DNA of 64,000 nt from the NCBI GenBank assembly GCA_035304385.1, contig DATGQD010000065.1, positions 1-64,000 on the forward strand. Direction: 5' to 3'. Each line of letters opens with the position of its first letter. The first letter of the stretch is position 1. Source of the stretch: ZC4RG29 sp035304385 (GTDB lineage: Bacteria > Bacteroidota > Bacteroidia > Cytophagales > Cyclobacteriaceae). Below are positions 9,281-17,912 of the stretch, piece by piece. The position numbers and the translations under genes were made by a program. The notes under the pieces are model-generated. The model had not been told where the DNA came from. It made no database searches and saw only the letters and a program-made list of their open reading frames with translations.

Positions 9281-9288
9281 TACCTTTG
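9281..9288 (+). promoter_or_regulatory. Candidate -7 promoter element for the ATP synthase operon
   Basis: TACCTTTG fits the Bacteroidota -7 consensus TAnnTTTG exactly and lies 34 bases before the atpB ATG. The region 15-30 bases further upstream is a run of A and T tracts instead of a clean TTTG box. It would allow the atpBEFHAG genes to be expressed apart from the upstream bactofilin group. Confidence 0.6.
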
Positions 9289-9322
9289 CGGTCGGATTTT
9301 AAAAACCTGCAAAATTGCCCAA

Positions 9323-10348
9323 ATGAGCGCCCTTTTGAATTCTTTCAGGCTACTTTTCACAGTGGCCCTGGCGTTTCTTTTGGTGTCTGCTCCAGCCTTT
9401 GCACAAGATCATGAGGCATCCTCTCACACGGAGGACCTCAATGTCGGCGATGTGATCATGAATCACATCAAGGACGACCATGTCTGGCACTTCTGGGACG
9501 GTCACTACGGGACGTGGTATTTGCCAGTTATTGTCTATTCCTCCGAGCGGGGACTTGACATATTTTCGTCGCGGAACCTTTTCGACGACCACCACAATTA
9601 CGTCAGCTATAACGGCTACAAGAAGGAAGGTGGCCGGATTGTTCTGGAGTCGGGAACGTCGGTATTGGACTTTTCCATTACAAAGAACGTGGCGATGTTG
9701 TTCATCAATGCCGCGCTGCTGTTGTTCATTTTCGTGAAAGTGGCGGGGCAGTATAAAAAGAACCCGGGTAGGGCGCCTTCCGGTTTACAGTCGTTCCTCG
9801 AGCCGGTGATCCTGTTTGTAAGGGACGAAGTGGTGAAGCCGAACATCGGGCCGAAGTATGAACGGTACCTGCCGTACATGCTCACGCTCTTCTTCTTTAT
9901 CCTGCTGGGTAACTTCCTTGGCTTGTTGCCGGGTGCAGCGAACCTCACGGGAAATATCGCGGTTACGTTCACCCTTGCGTTCTTCACGTTCCTGATCACC
10001 AATTTCAGCGGCAACAAGAACTACTGGGGTCATATTTTCTGGACGCCGGGCGTACCGCTTCCCTTGCGGCTCATTATTCTGCCGGTGGAAGTGATCGGAA
10101 TGTTTACAAAGCCATTTGCCCTGCTAATACGTTTGTTCGCTGCCATTACGGCCGGTCACGTCGTGATCCTGAGCCTGTTGTGCCTGGCGTTCGTGTTCAG
10201 GGCCTACTGGGTAGGCGGTGTCGCGTCGGCATTTGTAGTGCTGATCAGTTTGATCGAACTGCTTGTGGCGGCCATCCAGGCGTATGTGTTCACGCTGTTC
10301 TCGTCGCTGTACATCGGTATGGCGATAGAAGAGCATGAGCATCATTGA
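9323..10348 (+). CDS. atpB: F-type ATP synthase F0 subunit a
   Basis: Subunit a forms the two proton half-channels next to the c-ring. The protein is 341 residues, longer than the roughly 270 of E. coli, because it starts with a cleavable-looking signal (residues 1-27, ending SAPAFA-Q) and a His-rich periplasmic stretch to about residue 120, as is usual in Bacteroidota. The membrane core follows, with the essential arginine in LLIRLFAAITAGHVV (R270). It heads the atpB-E-F-H-A-G order. A strong hairpin follows 15 bases after the stop codon. Confidence 0.95.
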   Translation: MSALLNSFRLLFTVALAFLLVSAPAFAQDHEASSHTEDLNVGDVIMNHIKDDHVWHFWDGHYGTWYLPVIVYSSERGLDIFSSRNLFDDHHNYVSYNGYKKEGGRIVLESGTSVLDFSITKNVAMLFINAALLLFIFVKVAGQYKKNPGRAPSGLQSFLEPVILFVRDEVVKPNIGPKYERYLPYMLTLFFFILLGNFLGLLPGAANLTGNIAVTFTLAFFTFLITNFSGNKNYWGHIFWTPGVPLPLRLIILPVEVIGMFTKPFALLIRLFAAITAGHVVILSLLCLAFVFRAYWVGGVASAFVVLISLIELLVAAIQAYVFTLFSSLYIGMAIEEHEHH

Positions 10349-10363
10349 AAAGAGAACAATAGA

Positions 10364-10379
10364 CCGGACTGCGGTCCGG
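10364..10379 (+). other. Hairpin between atpB and atpE
   Basis: CCGGAC-TGCG-GTCCGG is a perfect six-base-pair GC-rich stem with a four-base loop. No T-run follows, so it is more likely an mRNA-stabilising or processing structure than a terminator. Confidence 0.6.
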
Positions 10380-10436
10380 CGTTAACGATAAGTCTCGGGA
10401 ATTGCCCGGACGTTGTTTCACTTTAATTATACAAAT

Positions 10437-10685
10437 ATGTTGTTCGCACTCTTAGTTGACATCAGCTATGCGATCATGGGCGCCGGCCTCGGTGCTGGTC
10501 TGGCTGCAATTGGCGCCGGAGTTGGCATCGGCAGGATTGGTGGTTCCGCCATGGAAGCGATGGCACGCCAGCCCGAATTGGCTAACAAGCTGCAAGGCTC
10601 CATGCTGATTATCGCGGCGCTGGTAGAAGTTATTGCGCTGTTCGCGATCGTGATCTGTTTCCTTATCTCGATCCGCGAAGCATAG
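10437..10685 (+). CDS. atpE: F-type ATP synthase F0 subunit c
   Basis: Subunit c is the proteolipid that forms the rotating ring. From the ATG at 10437 it is 82 residues: two membrane helices joined by the conserved polar loop ARQPE (43-47). The ion-binding carboxylate is E64 in ALVEVIALF. The residues after it are not the Ser/Thr seen in sodium-binding rings and helix 1 lacks the matching Gln, so proton coupling is inferred. A TTG eight codons upstream is in frame, but the ATG gives the normal length. The gene is bracketed by two hairpins, which may matter because c is needed in many copies. Confidence 0.95.
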   Translation: MLFALLVDISYAIMGAGLGAGLAAIGAGVGIGRIGGSAMEAMARQPELANKLQGSMLIIAALVEVIALFAIVICFLISIREA

Positions 10686-10691
10686 CCCGGA

Positions 10692-10731
10692 TACCTGCCG
10701 ATTGGCGCTTGGCCACGGCAGGTATTCTTTT
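10692..10731 (+). terminator. Terminator-like hairpin between atpE and atpF
   Basis: TACCTGCCG (10692-10700) pairs perfectly with CGGCAGGTA (10716-10724). The loop can fold further (TGGC with GCCA), and TTCTTTT follows. This looks like a rho-independent terminator, but the operon continues with atpF 28 bases later, so partial termination or 3'-end protection of the atpE message is likely. Confidence 0.65.
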
Positions 10732-10758
10732 AACAACAACATTTAACGAACAGGAACT

Positions 10759-11253
10759 ATGGATCTTCTCATCCCCGGAATTGGCTTGATCTTCTGGCAG
10801 ACGATCGTCTTCCTGCTCCTCGTGGTCTTATTGCGAAAGCTGGCCTGGAAACCCATCCTGAATTCATTGAAGGAGCGGGATGACTCAATACAGCAGGCGC
10901 TCGAGACGGCAGAAAGAGCACGCCAGGAGATGGCTACGCTGAAGGCAGACAACGAGATTCTGCTGAAGCAAGCGCGGGAAGAACGCGACAAAATCCTTCG
11001 CGAATCGAGGGAAGTCGCCACCCGCATGAAAGAGGAGGCGCAACAGGAAGCCCGGAATCAGGCCGATAAGATTATCTCAGACGCGCGTGCCGCGATCGAT
11101 ATTGAAAAACAAGCCGCATTGCGGGAGGTGAAGATACAGGTAGCCGCGTTTGCCCTGGAGATCGCCGAGCGCCTGATTAAGCAAAACCTTTCGACGGACG
11201 AGGCACAGAAAAAGCTCGTCCGCGAGTATCTGGAAGACCTGAAACTGAACTAA
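10759..11253 (+). CDS. atpF: F-type ATP synthase F0 subunit b
   Basis: Subunit b is the peripheral stalk that holds F1 against rotation. The 164-residue protein has one N-terminal membrane helix (about residues 8-27) and then an almost uninterrupted charged helix to the C-terminus with coiled-coil character, including repeated Glu, Arg and Ala positions. A single b gene is present, as in most Bacteroidota, so the stalk is expected to be a homodimer. The delta-subunit gene follows after only three bases. Confidence 0.93.
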   Translation: MDLLIPGIGLIFWQTIVFLLLVVLLRKLAWKPILNSLKERDDSIQQALETAERARQEMATLKADNEILLKQAREERDKILRESREVATRMKEEAQQEARNQADKIISDARAAIDIEKQAALREVKIQVAAFALEIAERLIKQNLSTDEAQKKLVREYLEDLKLN

Positions 11254-11256
11254 GGA

Positions 11257-11817
11257 ATGGCGGTATCAAGAGCAGCGTCACGTTACGTTAAATCTCTTCT
11301 CGACCTGGCAATTGAACAGGGACGGCTGGAAGAGGTGCATCGCGATATGCTGCTGTTTGATTCGGTGTGCCGGGAAAACAGAAGCTTTACGCTCATGCTG
11401 ATGAATCCCATTATCCGGCATGATAAAAAGCGGGAGATCCTGACCCGGTTGTTTTCGGATAAGGTGAGCCAACTCACTATGGCGATCTTCGATATCATTA
11501 CGCGAAAGAACCGCGAGCCGCTCCTTCCCGAAATCGCCCGCGGATTCCACCGCGCATACAACCGGTACAAGGGGATCGGGAACGCTTCGGTCGTCACCGC
11601 CGTTCCCATCGATGCGGAGTTGCGCGAAACATTTAACAAGATCGCCCGCGACATCTCGGGTGAGAAGGAAGTGGAGCTGGCCGAACGTGTCGACAGCGAC
11701 TTGATCGGAGGGTTTGTTCTGACCGTAGGCGATCAGCAGGTCGACGCGTCGATACGCAGAAAACTCGGGGCGCTCAAAACAGAGCTTAGCAAGAACCCTT
11801 ACGTCAAGGAATTTTAA
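11257..11817 (+). CDS. atpH: F-type ATP synthase F1 subunit delta
   Basis: Delta connects the top of the F1 head to the b stalk. The 186-residue protein has the OSCP/delta fold pattern: a helical N-terminal domain beginning ASRYVKSLLDLAIEQG, and a C-terminal motif around residues 155-180 with DLIGGFVLTVGDQQVDASI, which is the family signature. It starts three bases after the atpF stop codon and is followed by atpA after a 44-base gap. Length is normal. Confidence 0.93.
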   Translation: MAVSRAASRYVKSLLDLAIEQGRLEEVHRDMLLFDSVCRENRSFTLMLMNPIIRHDKKREILTRLFSDKVSQLTMAIFDIITRKNREPLLPEIARGFHRAYNRYKGIGNASVVTAVPIDAELRETFNKIARDISGEKEVELAERVDSDLIGGFVLTVGDQQVDASIRRKLGALKTELSKNPYVKEF

Positions 11818-11861
11818 TTTGAAGTTGAATCCAATAGCGATAATACGAACGCGAAATTACC

Positions 11862-13439
11862 ATGGCAGAAATCAGACCGGAAGAAGTATCAGCCATCCTG
11901 CGTGAGCAGCTGTCACAAGCCCGGACGGACGCGGAACTGGAAGAAGTAGGAACCGTCCTCACCGTAGGCGACGGCGTGGCCCGCATATACGGACTTACCC
12001 GTGCCCAGGCGGGTGAACTCCTGGAATTTGAAAACGGCCTTCAGGCGCTCGTTCTCAACCTCGAGGAGGACAACGTTGGGGCGGTATTGCTCGGCGATTC
12101 AAAAGACATCCGCGAAGGAGATACCGTTAAGCGTACCGGCAAAATCGCATCCGTTGCTGTGGGCGATGGCATGCTCGGTCGCGTGGTGGACACCCTCGGT
12201 AAACCCGTCGACGGTAAAGGCCCGCTCGCTGGTGAGCTCTTTGAAATGCCCCTGGAGCGCAAAGCGCCCGGCGTTATCTACCGCCAGCCTGTAAATGAAC
12301 CCCTTCAGACGGGTATCAAGGCCATCGACTCCATGATTCCCATCGGCCGCGGGCAACGCGAACTCATTATTGGCGACCGGCAAACGGGAAAAACCGCGGT
12401 GGCCATCGACACGATCATCAATCAGCGCGAGTATTACGCCAAAGGTGAACCTGTATATTGTATCTACGTCGCCGTGGGTCAGAAGGCTTCGACGGTTGCG
12501 GGTGTCGCCGCCGCCCTGGAAAAGGCCGGCGCCCTGCCCTATACAGTTATCGTATCCGCTTCGGCGTCCGACCCGGCGCCGATGCAGTTCTTTGCCCCTT
12601 TTACCGGTGCCGCTATCGGAGAGTTCTTCCGCGACACCGGAAGGCCGGCCCTCGTAGTTTATGACGATTTGTCCAAGCAGGCCGTGGCTTACCGCGAAGT
12701 GTCCCTGCTGCTCCGCCGTCCCCCTGGTCGTGAAGCATACCCGGGTGACGTGTTCTACCTCCACTCGCGGCTTCTCGAACGTGCGGCGAAGATCATCAAC
12801 AACGATGAGATCGCGGCCAGGATGAATGACCTTCCTCCGTCGATAAAACACCTGGTTAAGGGTGGCGGATCGCTTACCGCACTTCCCATTATCGAGACGC
12901 AGGCTGGCGACGTGTCTGCCTACATTCCCACGAACGTGATCTCGATTACGGACGGTCAGATATTCCTGGAGACCAACCTCTTCAACTCCGGTATTCGCCC
13001 GGCGATCAACGTTGGTATCTCCGTATCGCGTGTGGGTGGATCGGCGCAGATCAAATCGATGAAGAAGGTCGCCGGAACGCTGAAGCTCGATCAGGCTCAG
13101 TTCCGCGAGTTGGAAGCCTTTGCGAAATTCGGTTCCGACCTGGATGCGGCCACGAAGCTGACGATCGAACGCGGTCGCCGCAACGTGGAGATCCTTAAGC
13201 AGGATCAATATTCCCCCGTACCGGTAGAAGAACAGGTGGCCATTATCGCTGCCTCGACCCGCGGATTTATGGACTCGGTGCCGGTTGGTAAGGTGCGGGA
13301 TTTTGAGAAAAATTTCCTGGAGATCATGCGGGCGCAGCACAGAAACGTGCTCGACAATCTGCGTGCCGGGAAACTGGATGACTCCGATTTGGAAACGATA
13401 AAAACAGTAGCGCTGGACCTGGCGGGAAGGTATTCCTGA
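11862..13439 (+). CDS. atpA: F-type ATP synthase F1 subunit alpha
   Basis: Alpha carries the non-catalytic nucleotide sites of the F1 hexamer. The 525-residue protein has the beta-barrel N-terminal domain (about 25-95), the nucleotide-binding domain with P-loop GDRQTGKT at 171-178, the VYDDLSKQAVAYR segment, and the arginine-finger region in ISVSRVGGSAQ. Length and motif order are normal. The partner catalytic beta subunit is not in this window. A long open frame on the opposite strand is a codon-bias shadow. Confidence 0.97.
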   Translation: MAEIRPEEVSAILREQLSQARTDAELEEVGTVLTVGDGVARIYGLTRAQAGELLEFENGLQALVLNLEEDNVGAVLLGDSKDIREGDTVKRTGKIASVAVGDGMLGRVVDTLGKPVDGKGPLAGELFEMPLERKAPGVIYRQPVNEPLQTGIKAIDSMIPIGRGQRELIIGDRQTGKTAVAIDTIINQREYYAKGEPVYCIYVAVGQKASTVAGVAAALEKAGALPYTVIVSASASDPAPMQFFAPFTGAAIGEFFRDTGRPALVVYDDLSKQAVAYREVSLLLRRPPGREAYPGDVFYLHSRLLERAAKIINNDEIAARMNDLPPSIKHLVKGGGSLTALPIIETQAGDVSAYIPTNVISITDGQIFLETNLFNSGIRPAINVGISVSRVGGSAQIKSMKKVAGTLKLDQAQFRELEAFAKFGSDLDAATKLTIERGRRNVEILKQDQYSPVPVEEQVAIIAASTRGFMDSVPVGKVRDFEKNFLEIMRAQHRNVLDNLRAGKLDDSDLETIKTVALDLAGRYS

Positions 13440-13464
13440 TCCGCCGTACAAAGCCCGCAATACA

Positions 13465-14346
13465 ATGGCAAGTTTAAAAGAGGTAAAGAATAGGATTGGG
13501 TCGGTAATATCGACGCAGCAGATTACAAAGGCCATGAAAATGGTGGCTGCTGCCAAGCTGCGCCGCTCGCAGGAAAAGGTGCAACAGATGCGTCCGTTTG
13601 CTCAGAAGCTGACAGCAATCCTTCAGAACCTTTCCTCTACCGATGGGGCGGAACCCCGGTGGTATAGCCAGGTACGCCCCGAGCGTAATATCCTCATGAT
13701 CGTGGTCAGCTCCGATCGCGGGCTGTGTGGTTCTTTCAACAGCAACGTGTTCAAGGAGGTGATGCGCGTCATCGACGAACAGTACAGCGCGCAACGCAAG
13801 CAGAGGACAGTCACCATCCTGCCGCTCGGCAAGAGGGGACTGGACTATTTCCGCAAGCGCGACTTTCCTGTCGATGCGACATATGCCGAAGTATTTCAGG
13901 ATCTGACCTATTCACACGTCTCAACCATCGGCGAGCATGTGATGGATGCATACCGCGCAGGTAAGTATGACAAGGTTATCTTGTTCTACAACGAATTCAA
14001 GAACGTAGCCACACAAATCCTGCGGATAGAGCAATATCTTCCTGTGGTACCGCCGGCGGCCGCCGAGAAGGACGTAGTTTCGCTGGACTATATCTATCAG
14101 CCGGATCAGGAGGAAATCATTTCCGGTCTTATTCCCAAGTCGTTGAAAGTTCAATTGTTCAAGGCGCTCCTCGACTCCAACGCCGCGGAAAATGGCGCTC
14201 GCATGACCGCCATGGACAAGGCCACAGAAAACGCAGGAGAGTTGCTCAGGGAACTGCGGCTCATGTACAACCGCACACGGCAGGCTGCAATTACCAAGGA
14301 AATCCTGGAGATCGTAGGCGGCGCTGAGGCTCTCAAATCGTCCTGA
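13465..14346 (+). CDS. atpG: F-type ATP synthase F1 subunit gamma
   Basis: Gamma is the central rotor shaft. The 293-residue protein has the two conserved coiled-coil ends: the N-terminal MASLKEVKNRIGSV with TKAMKMVAAAKLRR, and the C-terminal MTAMDKATENAGELLRELRL with RQAAITKEILEIVGGAEAL. The central Rossmann-like part contains VVSSDRGLCGSFNS. It begins 25 bases after atpA. No atpD or atpC follows, so the beta and epsilon genes must be elsewhere in the genome. Confidence 0.95.
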   Translation: MASLKEVKNRIGSVISTQQITKAMKMVAAAKLRRSQEKVQQMRPFAQKLTAILQNLSSTDGAEPRWYSQVRPERNILMIVVSSDRGLCGSFNSNVFKEVMRVIDEQYSAQRKQRTVTILPLGKRGLDYFRKRDFPVDATYAEVFQDLTYSHVSTIGEHVMDAYRAGKYDKVILFYNEFKNVATQILRIEQYLPVVPPAAAEKDVVSLDYIYQPDQEEIISGLIPKSLKVQLFKALLDSNAAENGARMTAMDKATENAGELLRELRLMYNRTRQAAITKEILEIVGGAEALKSS

Positions 14347-14385
14347 TACACAGGACCTGCGCTCTTCTGTGCGAGTCAATTCCTT

Positions 14386-15204
14386 ATGTCTTATGCACTG
14401 AAGACATACCGCCTGCTCAATAGCCTTAGTATCGACGTCGCCGCCGGGGCGGTGATATGCGCGATGTTTCTCGCCCGGGTACTCCATTCCGAACCGGGCT
14501 ATCGTGCCTTCATCATGCTGGGTTTAACGGTGTGGATCATCTACAGTGCAGACCACCTGCTGGACGCCCGACGCATTGAAACGGAAGCCTCAACACATCG
14601 CCACAGTTTTTATCAGCGCCATTTCGCAATTCTGGTTGGGGTCACCGCGGTGGCGGTGGCGGCCGACATTTTTTTGTCGCTGCAAATCCGGCCGGCGGTT
14701 TTCCAGGCCGGATTGCTCCTCGTCTTCCCCGTTGCTGTCTACCTCGCGGCCCAGCGGTTCCTTATATCGATCAAGGAACTCCTGGGAGCGGTCTTGTATA
14801 CCGCGGGAGTGGGGCTTCCCGCGTACATCTTCATGGGCGAGCGTGCTGTAACCATACTCCAGGGAGCTGTGATCGCCGCCTTTTTCTTTATCGCGTGGGC
14901 CAACCTCCTGTTGTTCTCTTACTTCGACTACGAGTCGGACAGGAAAAACGCGCAGAGTTCCTTCGCTACGCGCTGGGGTTTGCAGGCGACATCGCGGGTG
15001 ATCATCGTACTGCTTGTGATCGGGATGGGCCTTTGCATATACCTGCTGACGGTGGCGGATGTACTGCCTGCATTGGTGCTGTTGGCGATGAACCTGGTAT
15101 TGTTCATCATGATGTGCTTTCCAGAGTATTTTTCACGTGGTGACCGATTCAGAATGGCAGGTGATTCGATCTTCCTTATCCCGTTGATTGCAATCCTGAC
15201 ATGA
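14386..15204 (+). CDS. UbiA-like membrane prenyltransferase family protein
   Basis: The 272-residue protein is a polytopic membrane protein with about eight hydrophobic segments and two Asp-rich motifs in the UbiA positions. The first reads SADHLLDARRIE (about residues 54-65), with its aspartates spaced one residue wider than the canonical NDxxD. The second reads DYESDRKN (about 183-190), which fits DxxxD. UbiA enzymes join polyprenyl diphosphates to aromatic or other acceptors to make quinones, hemes or lipids; the substrate here cannot be told. The next gene, a methyltransferase, overlaps its stop by four bases (ATGA), so the two probably act in one pathway. The degenerate first motif leaves open a non-canonical reaction. 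Confidence 0.65.
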   Translation: MSYALKTYRLLNSLSIDVAAGAVICAMFLARVLHSEPGYRAFIMLGLTVWIIYSADHLLDARRIETEASTHRHSFYQRHFAILVGVTAVAVAADIFLSLQIRPAVFQAGLLLVFPVAVYLAAQRFLISIKELLGAVLYTAGVGLPAYIFMGERAVTILQGAVIAAFFFIAWANLLLFSYFDYESDRKNAQSSFATRWGLQATSRVIIVLLVIGMGLCIYLLTVADVLPALVLLAMNLVLFIMMCFPEYFSRGDRFRMAGDSIFLIPLIAILT

Positions 15205-15821
15205 CACGCAAAGCCAGCTTTGACCGCATCGCCTGGCTTTACGATCCGCTCGTGCGGCTTGTGTTTGGGACCACCATGAGAAAATCACAGGTTCGATTTC
15301 TGGACGCAATACGACCCGGTTCAGCAATTCTCATTTTGGGTGGTGGCACGGGATGGATACTGGATGATGTATTCGCCCGAACCCGCGAGTGCCGCGTGTA
15401 CTACGTCGAAAATTCGCGGGCGATGATGGAAAGGGCGAGGAAACACGCGAAGGGATTTGATGTCGCTTTTATCGCCGGAAGTTGGGAACAACTGCCCGAC
15501 GTATGTTTTGATGTGGTGATCACGCATTATTTTCTTGACCTCTTCTCCGATACTACCCTGAAGCGCATGTGCGAGGAGATACGCGCACGGCTGAAAAATA
15601 ACGGAGCGTGGCTGGTGAGTGATTTTGTGATTTCACGATGGTGGCACCGAATTATGATTTGGGTGATGTACCGCTTTTTCAGGATATCGTGTAAGATTGA
15701 GGGCCTGCATTTACCCGACTGGGAAGAGCATGTTGCGAAAGCAGGCTTTATTTCGCGGGAGCATGCGTTCTTTTATGGAGGATTCATGAAAAGCGTCTAT
15801 TTCGTGCGTGAGGGTAGGTAA
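15201..15821 (+). CDS. SAM-dependent methyltransferase, class I
   Basis: A 206-residue soluble methyltransferase of the UbiE/Methyltransf_25 type. It begins with the FDRIAWLYDPL segment often seen in quinone and lipid methyltransferases, then the SAM-binding glycine loop LILGGGTG (about residues 44-51), an acidic residue after the second strand (YYVENSRAMM) and a DVVITHYFLDLF motif IV. Its start overlaps the stop of the UbiA-like gene, indicating coupled synthesis. A role in methylating the product of the UbiA-like enzyme is an inference from that arrangement. Confidence 0.75.
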   Translation: MTRKASFDRIAWLYDPLVRLVFGTTMRKSQVRFLDAIRPGSAILILGGGTGWILDDVFARTRECRVYYVENSRAMMERARKHAKGFDVAFIAGSWEQLPDVCFDVVITHYFLDLFSDTTLKRMCEEIRARLKNNGAWLVSDFVISRWWHRIMIWVMYRFFRISCKIEGLHLPDWEEHVAKAGFISREHAFFYGGFMKSVYFVREGR

Positions 15822-16073
15822 TAGGGCCATCTGACCGTCGGCAGAGTCACTATTGTTTTATGGTGCATATACGCTAAATTGCAAAGCGGAATACAACATC
15901 ATGGGAGGCCGGGTCAACCGTCGAAAACGAATGTATCCGCCTTTGAAATTCCGGTAACGGGCGGCCTGAATGGAGGATTTTTGGAAATGCTGCCCTTAAC
16001 GCTGAATGGCGTGACGGTACCCGGCATGTCGCTGTATTCACCTTCTTAAACGAGCCACAATTCATCGCTATCC

Positions 16074-17912
16074 ATGCAGGATCTGATCGCGAACCTACCT
16101 GCGGTTATTTACGAGTATACCATCTTTCCGGACGGACGAAGGGCATTTACTTTCGTGAGTCCTTCCAGCGCACGGATCCTTGGCGTCGCGTCACAGGAAA
16201 TCATGAACGATCCTGCCGTAATGGAAAAACTCGTTCACCCCGACGACCTCGAATATCTTCAGCAGACGTCATCCGAAAGCGAACAGACAGGCAAAGGCTG
16301 GTCATGGCAAGGTAGGATGTATGTGAAGGGCAGTCAGCGTTGGATAGAAATCAACTCCAATCACGAAGAACTACCTGACGGGACGATCATCCGACGCGGT
16401 ATACTTCAGGATATCACTGAACGCCGACTGTCGGCCAAGGAAAGTGAGATCCGATATCAGCTGATGGTGCGGCGCATTCCCATCGGCATCATCATTCTGG
16501 ACGACGATGAAATTGTATTCGCCAACGATATGGCTATGCAGATCTTCGGCGCCCGACGTGCACACGAGTTGACTGACGCCCCGACCTACTTCTTTGTTCC
16601 TGAAGCTGAACTGAAGGCCACATTGCAGCGCATGGAATCGGTACGCGATGGCATTCCGTCAACCGCCGCCGAGCGTAAATTCGTTCGGCTTGACGGCACT
16701 GAAGTCGATGTGGAGGAGATGGCGTTCCCGTTTATTTTCAGGGCCCGGAATACTGTACAGATGGTCTTTCGTGACATCACGGAAAAGAAGCGTACGGAGG
16801 CGATGGTACGGAAGAACGAAACGCTGTTCACGCAGCTATTCAACAGTATACCGATGGCTACGGTGATGCTGGATGAAAGAGGGAAGGTTCAGCAGATCAA
16901 CGAAGGCTTCCGAACCATGTTTGGCTATGAACTGGAAGAATTAAAGGGGCTCAACCTGAACGAATTCATTGTTCCGGAAGAGTTGAAGAATGAGGGGATC
17001 GATTTAAACAACCTGATCACGGAGAACCGCATCATTAGTGTGGAGACCGTGCGGCGGCACAAGAACGGTCAGTTGGTTAATGTGATTTTGTATGGGGTGC
17101 CCGTCATGCAGGATTCGCAGACCATCGGTATTTATGGCGTGTATGTCGACATCACCGATCGCATACGCGTGGAAGAGGAACTAAAGATCCGGAACGCAGA
17201 GCTCGACAACTTCGTTTACAAAGTGTCGCACGATTTGCGGGCGCCGCTTTCGTCGATACTCGGACTTGTAAACCTCTCGCGGGTGCCCGATAATCCGGAT
17301 AATCTGATGGACTATATCAGCATCATCGGTGAAAAGGTGGAACACCTGGATCATTTCATCAGCGATGTGCTGAGTCATTCCAAGAACCTGAAGATGGAGG
17401 TGAGCATTGGGAAGGTGGAGCTGGCCCAGATCATCGAGAACGCCTTCCGCGATCTTAACTATCTGCAGGGGGCAAAGGACCTGATCTGGAACGTTACGGT
17501 GGAAGGTGTGGATTTTTACAGCGATCCGTGGCGCGTGGCAGAAATTTTCCGCAACCTGGTGTCGAATGCCATCAAGTACCGGCATACAAAGGGTAACCGT
17601 ATACCCGAGGTGGCCGTAAAGGTGAATGTCGACAACCTGCGGGCTGATATCACCTTTGCCGACAACGGCATCGGCATTTCGGAGGACAACCTGACCCGGG
17701 TATTCGAGATGTTCTTCCGGGCTACGGAGCAGTCCGACGGCTCCGGAATCGGACTATACATCGTCAAGAACGCCGTGGAGAAACTCGGCGGAGATATCAG
17801 CGTCGCCAGCAAACAGGGGGAAGGCACGCGATTCCATATCGTATTGCCTAACCGGATCGCCAGCGGTATTGTAAGACCGTTCCCCGTAGTGTATGACGAA
17901 CAACCCAAATGA
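16074..17912 (+). CDS. Multi-PAS sensor histidine kinase
   Basis: A 612-residue kinase without membrane helices, so it should sense a cytoplasmic signal. Three PAS domains lie at about residues 5-118, 125-238 and 250-365, each followed by a DITE/DITD-type exit motif. The dimerisation domain has the phospho-acceptor in VSHDLRAPL (H386). The HATPase domain contains NLVSNAIKY, FADNGIGIS and GSGIGLYIVK. No receiver domain is attached and no response regulator gene is adjacent. An in-frame stop at 16047 limits the start. The stop overlaps the next gene by four bases (ATGA), linking it to the GNAT-like protein. Confidence 0.88.
   Translation: MQDLIANLPAVIYEYTIFPDGRRAFTFVSPSSARILGVASQEIMNDPAVMEKLVHPDDLEYLQQTSSESEQTGKGWSWQGRMYVKGSQRWIEINSNHEELPDGTIIRRGILQDITERRLSAKESEIRYQLMVRRIPIGIIILDDDEIVFANDMAMQIFGARRAHELTDAPTYFFVPEAELKATLQRMESVRDGIPSTAAERKFVRLDGTEVDVEEMAFPFIFRARNTVQMVFRDITEKKRTEAMVRKNETLFTQLFNSIPMATVMLDERGKVQQINEGFRTMFGYELEELKGLNLNEFIVPEELKNEGIDLNNLITENRIISVETVRRHKNGQLVNVILYGVPVMQDSQTIGIYGVYVDITDRIRVEEELKIRNAELDNFVYKVSHDLRAPLSSILGLVNLSRVPDNPDNLMDYISIIGEKVEHLDHFISDVLSHSKNLKMEVSIGKVELAQIIENAFRDLNYLQGAKDLIWNVTVEGVDFYSDPWRVAEIFRNLVSNAIKYRHTKGNRIPEVAVKVNVDNLRADITFADNGIGISEDNLTRVFEMFFRATEQSDGSGIGLYIVKNAVEKLGGDISVASKQGEGTRFHIVLPNRIASGIVRPFPVVYDEQPK

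Noticed and set aside
10437..10685. Sodium-coupled c-ring
   Set aside because: The Gln in helix 1 and the Ser/Thr after the ion-binding Glu that mark sodium binding are absent, so proton coupling fits better.
12099..13556. 485-codon open frame on the minus strand opposite atpA and atpG
   Set aside because: It is antisense to the strongly supported alpha subunit, has low-complexity charged composition and no recognisable domain; it is a shadow of codon bias.
15822..16073. Small gene between the methyltransferase and the PAS kinase
   Set aside because: The 252-base gap has several stops in each frame and only a short minus-strand frame without features; an AT-rich TAAATTGC box may be a weak promoter, but support is thin.
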